Below, piece after piece: positions 59,647-64,000 of a stretch of 64,000 nucleotides of DNA. Within the stretch, counting starts at the first letter, position 1. Each line of letters starts with the position of its first letter. Location of the stretch: assembly GCF_051020985.1 (NCBI RefSeq), contig NC_134999.1, forward strand, positions 5,146,001-5,210,000. Reading direction: 5' to 3'. This DNA is from Nomia melanderi (Eukaryota > Arthropoda > Insecta > Hymenoptera > Halictidae). Both the position numbers and the translations under genes were made by a program. The notes beneath the pieces are model-generated. The model was given only the letters and a program-made list of their open reading frames with translations, did no database searches and was not told where the DNA came from.

Positions 59647-62600
59647 CCTTCGTCCCTATGAGACGTCGTCCTGGAGTCCCATCACTGCTAATTCAAATGG
59701 CTACCCCCGACCTACCTGGTAATTCTACCGACGGAATCCAAGTTTTGCACTTTGGAAACCTGGTTTGTATAGTCTAAAGTCAGTTTCGACCAAAAGTATC
59801 CAGACCTTCCCGTCGGTCTGCCGGATGTAGCCTTAGTCCCTATGATATCTCGTCCTGGAGTCCCATCAATGCTAAGTCAAATGGCTACCCCCGACATTCC
59901 TGGCAATTGTGGCCGACGGAATCCAGGATTTCCACTTTGGCAACCTGGTTTGGATAGTCTAAAGTCATTTTCGACCAAAAGTATCTAGACCTTCCTATCT
60001 GTCAGCCTGATGTAGCCTTAGGCCCTATGAGACTTCGCCCTGGTTTCCAATCACTGCTAAGTCAAATGGCTTCCCCCGACCTTCCTGGCAATTCTGTCCT
60101 ACGAAATCCAAGTTTTCCACTTTGGAAACCTGGATTGTATAGTCTAATGTCAATTTCGACCAAAAGTATTCCGACCTTCCCATGGGTCAGCCGGATGTAG
60201 CCTTCGTGCCTATGAGACCTCGTCCTGGAGTCCAAACACTGCTAAGTCAGATGGCTACCCCCGACCTCCCTGGCAATTCTGCCCGACGGAATCCAAGTTT
60301 ACCACTTTGGAAACCTGGATTGTATAGTCTAAAGTCAATTTCGACCAAAAGAATCCTGACCTTCCCATCGGTCAGCCGGATGTAGCCTTGGTCCCTATGA
60401 GACCTCGCCCTGGAGTCCAATCACTGCTAAGTCAAACGACTACACCCGACCTTCCTGGCAATTCTGCCCGACGGATTCCAAGTTTTCCACTTTGGAAACC
60501 TGGATTGTATAGTCTAAAGTCAATTTCGACCAAAAGTATCCCGAACCTCCCATCGGTCAGCCGGATGTAGCCTTGGAAACTATGAGACCTCGTCCTGTAA
60601 TCCCATCACATCTAAGTCAAATGGCTCCCTCGACCTTCCTCGCAATTCCGGCCGACGGAATCCGAGTTTTCCACTTTGCAAACCTGGTTTGTATAGTCTA
60701 AAGTCAATTTCGACCAAAAGTATCCCGACCTTCCCATCGGTCAGCCGGATGTAGCCTTGGTACCTATGAGACCTCGTCCTGGAGTCAAATCACAGCTTTG
60801 TCAAATGGCTCCCCCGACCTTCCTGGCAATTCCGGCCGACGGAATCCAAGGTTTCCACTTCGGAAACCTGGTTTGTATTGTCTAAAGTCAATTTCGACCA
60901 AAAGTATCCCGACCTTCCGATCGTTCAGCCGGATGTAGCCTTGGTCCCTATGAGACCTCACCCTGGTGTCCAATCACTTCTAAGTCAAATGGCTTCCCCC
61001 GACCTTCCTGGCAATTCTGGCCGACGGAATCCAAGTTTTCCACTTTGGCAACTTGGTTTGTATAGTCTAAAGTCAATTTCGACCAAAAGTATCCCGACCC
61101 TCCCATCGGTCAGCCGGATGTAGCCTTGGTCCCTATGAGATCCCGTCCTGGAGTCCCATCACTGCTAAGTCAAATGGCTTCCCCCGACCTTCCTGGCAAT
61201 TCTGCCCGACGGTGTTCAAATTTTTCACTTTTGAAACCTGGTTTGTATAGTCTAAAGTCAATTTCGACCAAAAGTATCCCGACCCTCCCATCTGTTAGCT
61301 GGATGTAGCCTTGGTCCCTATGAGACCTCTCCCTGGTGTCCCATCACTGCTAAGTCAAATGGCTACCCCCGACCTTCCTGGCAATTCTGCCCAACGGAAT
61401 CCAAATTTTGCACTTTGGAAATGTGGATTGTATAGTCTAAAGTCAATTTCGACCAAAAATATCCCGACCATCCGATGGGTCAGCCGCATGTAGCCTTGGT
61501 ACCTATGAGACCTCGTCCAGGAGTCCCATCACCGCTAAGTCAAATGGCTTCCTCCGACCTTCCTGGCAATTCCGGCCGACGGAATCCAAGTTTTCCACTT
61601 TGGAAACCTGGATTGTATAGTCTAAGGTCAATTTCGACCAAAAGTATCCCGACCTTCCCATCGGTCAGCCGGATGTAGCCTTGGTCGCTATTAGACTTCG
61701 CCCTGGAGTCCCATCATGGCGAAGTCAAATGACTACCCCCGACCTTCCTGGCAATTCTGCCCGACGGAGTCCTAGTTTTCCACTTTGGAAACCTGGTTGG
61801 TATAGTCTAAAGTCAATTTCGGCCAAAAGTATCCCGACCTTCCCATCGGTCTGCCGGATGTAGCCTCCGTCCCTATGAAACATCGTCCTGCAGTCCCATC
61901 ACTGCTAAGTCAAATGGCTACCCCCGACCTACCTGGCAATTCTGCCGACGGAATCCAAGTTTTGCACTTTGGAAACCTGCTTTGTATAGTCTAAAGTCAT
62001 TTTCGACCAAAAGTATCCAGACCTTCCCATCGGTCAGCCGGATGTAGCCTTGGTCCCTATGAGATCTCGTCCTGGAGTCCCATCACTGCTAAGTCAAATG
62101 GCTACCCCCGACCTTCCTGGCAATTCTGCCCGACGGTGTTCAAATTTTTCACTTTTGAAACCTGGTTTGTATAGTCTAAAGTCAATTTCGACTAAAAGTA
62201 TCTCGACCTTCCCATCGGTCAGTCGGATGTAGCCTTCGTCCCTATGAGACATAGTCCTGGAGTCCCATCACTGCTAAGTCAAATGGCTTCCCCCGACCTT
62301 CCTGGCAATTCTGGCCGACGGAATCCAAGTTTTCCGCTTTGAAAACCTGGTTTGTATAGTCTAAAGTCAATTTCGACCAAAAGTATCCCGACCTTCCCAT
62401 CGTTCAGCCGGATGTAGTCTTGGTCCCTATGAGACATCGTCCTGAAGTCCCATCACTGCTAAGTCAAATGGCTACCCCCGACCTTCCTGGCTATTCTGGA
62501 CGACGGAATGTACGTTTTGCACTTTGGAAACCTGGATTGTATAGTCTAAAGTGAATTTCGACCAAAAGTATCCCGACCTTCCCATCGGTCAGCCGGATGT

Positions 62601-64000
62601 AGCCTTGGTCCCTATGAGACCTCGTCCTGGAGTCCCATTACAGCTCAGTCAAATGACTACCCCCGACCTTCCTGGCAATTCCGTCCGGACGGAATCCAAG
62701 TTTTCCACTTTGGAAACCTGGTTTGTATAGCCTAAAGTCAATTTCGACCAAAAGTATCCCGCCCTTCCCATCGGTCAGCCGGATGTAGCCTTGGTCCCTA
62801 TGATACCTCTCCCTGGTGTCCAATCACTGCTAAGTCAAATGGCTACCCCCTACCTTCCTGGCAATTCTGGCCGACGGAATCCAAGTTTTCCACTTTGGCA
62901 ATCTGGTTTGTATATTCTAAAGTCATTTTCGACCAAAAGTATCCAGACCTGCCCATCGGTCAGCCGGATGTAGCCTTGGTCCCTATGAGACCTCTCCCTG
63001 GTGTCCAATCACTGCTAAGACAAATGGCTTCCCCCGACCTTCCAGGCAATTCTGGCCGACGGAATCCAAGTTTTCCACTTTGGAAACCCGGATTGTACAG
63101 TCTAAAGTCAATGTAGACCAAAAGTATCCCGACCTTCCCATCGGTCAGCCGGATGTATCCTTCGTCCCTATGAGACATCGTCCTGGAGTCCCATAACTGC
63201 TAAGTCAAATGGCTACCCTCGATATTCCTGGCAATTCTGCCCGACGGAATCATAGTTTTGCACTTTGGAAACCTGGATTGTATAGTCTAAAGTCAAATTC
63301 GTCCAAATGTATCCCGACCTTCCCATCGGTCAGCAGGATGTAGCCATGGTCCCTATGAGACCTCGTCCTGGAGTCCCATCACAGCTAAGTCAAATGGCTA
63401 CCCTCGATATTCCTGGCAATTCTGCCCGACGGAATCCTAGTTTACCACTCTGGAAACCTGGTTTGTATATTCTAAAGTCAATTTCGACCAAAAGTATCTC
63501 GACCTTCCCATCGTTCAGCCGGATGTAGCCTTGTTCCCTATGAGACCTCTCCCTGGTGTCCAATCACTTCTAAGTCAAATGGCTTCCCCCGACATTCCAG
63601 GCAATTCTGGCCGACGGAATCCAAGTTTTGCACTTTGGAAACCTGGTTTGTATAGTCTAAAGTCATTTTCGACCAAAAGTATCCAGACCTTCCCGTCGGT
63701 CTGCCGGATGTAGCCTTAGTCCCTATGAGATCTCGTCCTGGAGTCCCATCACTGCTAAGTCAAATGGCTACCCCCGACCTTCCTGGCAATTCTGCCCGAC
63801 GGAATCCAAGTTTTGCACTTTGGCAACCTGGTTTGTATAGTCTAATGTCAATTTCGACCAAAAGTATCCCGACCATCCCATCGGTCAGCCGGATGTAGCC
63901 TTGTTCCTTTGAGACCTCGTCCTGGAGTCCCATCACTGCTAAGTCAAATGACTACCCCCGACCTTCCTGGCAATTCTGCCCGACGGAATCCAAGTTTTCC

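Larger units (their letters stand above)
1..64000 (+). repeat. 185-bp tandem satellite array filling the window
   Basis: Every part of the window is built from the same unit of about 185 bp in one orientation, with the same landmarks in the same order: CTAAGTCAAATG, CCCCCGACCTTCC, CCAAGTTTTCCACTTTGG, AGTCTAAAGTCAA, TTTCGACCAAAAGTATCC, CGGTCAGCCGGATGTAGCC. Landmark spacing stays at 185 bp, or a multiple with 1-3 bp slips, from start to end, giving about 346 monomers. No inversion, transposon or unique spacer interrupts it. The array is cut by both window edges. Arrays of this size and unit length are typical of eukaryotic centromeric or heterochromatic satellites; the placement is inference. 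I do not recognise the family. It is not human alpha satellite (171 bp), and the length and words do not suggest the Arabidopsis 178-bp or Brassica 177-bp families. Confidence 0.97.
50533..64000 (+). repeat. Domain V: heterogeneous satellite with short duplications
   Basis: About 73 monomers without a long constant period. Short near-repeats occur, often 3-5 or 15 monomers apart. Monomers of all three classes are mixed, and private substitutions are frequent, for example TCAAATTTTTCAC (61215 and 62141) and GGATGTATCC (63153). The array runs off the right edge within a monomer. No gene or other element is seen. Confidence 0.8.

Noticed and set aside
1..64000. CRISPR array
   Set aside because: Repeats are contiguous 185-bp units with no unique spacers of constant length between short repeats, and no cas-like genes occur.
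1..64000. A single fixed monomer phase for all duplication breakpoints
   Set aside because: Approximate junctions fall at many phases (about 1, 23-27, 69-79, 113-123 and 140). Since only the nearest diagnostic variants can be seen, no hotspot can be claimed.
1..64000. Multi-gene family of short secreted or structural repeats
   Set aside because: There is no unit-sized frame that continues through several monomers, substitutions are not biased to third positions by eye, and all DNA between the frames is equally conserved.

Overview
The whole 64 kb window is one uninterrupted, head-to-tail satellite DNA array. The repeating unit is about 185 bp, which gives roughly 346 monomers, all in the same orientation and phase. 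I found no protein-coding gene, RNA gene, transposable element, CRISPR array or stretch of unique sequence. The window starts near monomer phase 20 and ends near phase 100, so the array continues past both edges. This points to a eukaryotic chromosome, most likely a centromeric, pericentromeric or heterochromatic block. I do not recognise the monomer family and cannot name the organism.

Phase 1 is defined here as the TTGG or TTCG that follows the conserved GATGTAGCC. A consensus made by eye is about 51% GC. Its plus strand is C-rich (about 57 C to 37 G) and it carries 8 CpG. Most monomers are 185 bp; variants of 183, 184, 186 and 188 bp come from a few recurrent small indels. The two halves of the monomer share collinear blocks, so the unit looks like an ancient dimer of about 92 bp.

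The array is layered into five domains. (I) About 1-10,355 is heterogeneous, with a 1.35 kb block repeated at 3,508-5,231. (II) About 10,356-20,903 is a young higher-order repeat (HOR) domain: a 2,035 bp 11-mer duplicated exactly in tandem, a 2,986 bp block repeated at 4,444 bp distance, and between those copies a 1.34 kb segment nearly identical to 6,030-7,372. (III) About 20,904-22,310 is a short mixed stretch. (IV) About 22,311-50,532 is a large HOR domain whose basic unit is about 6.09 kb (33 monomers), present in four copies that differ by gains and losses of whole monomers. (V) About 50,533-64,000 is heterogeneous again, with short duplications often 5 or 15 monomers apart.

Nothing here forms a pathway. 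The content of interest is the duplication history: nested tandem duplications, mosaic crossover or conversion junctions, and homogenised cores beside more diverged layers. Each monomer holds a roughly 60-codon open stretch ending in a conserved TAG, but 185 is not a multiple of 3 and these frames are judged non-coding. All identity statements come from reading by eye, not from an alignment program.
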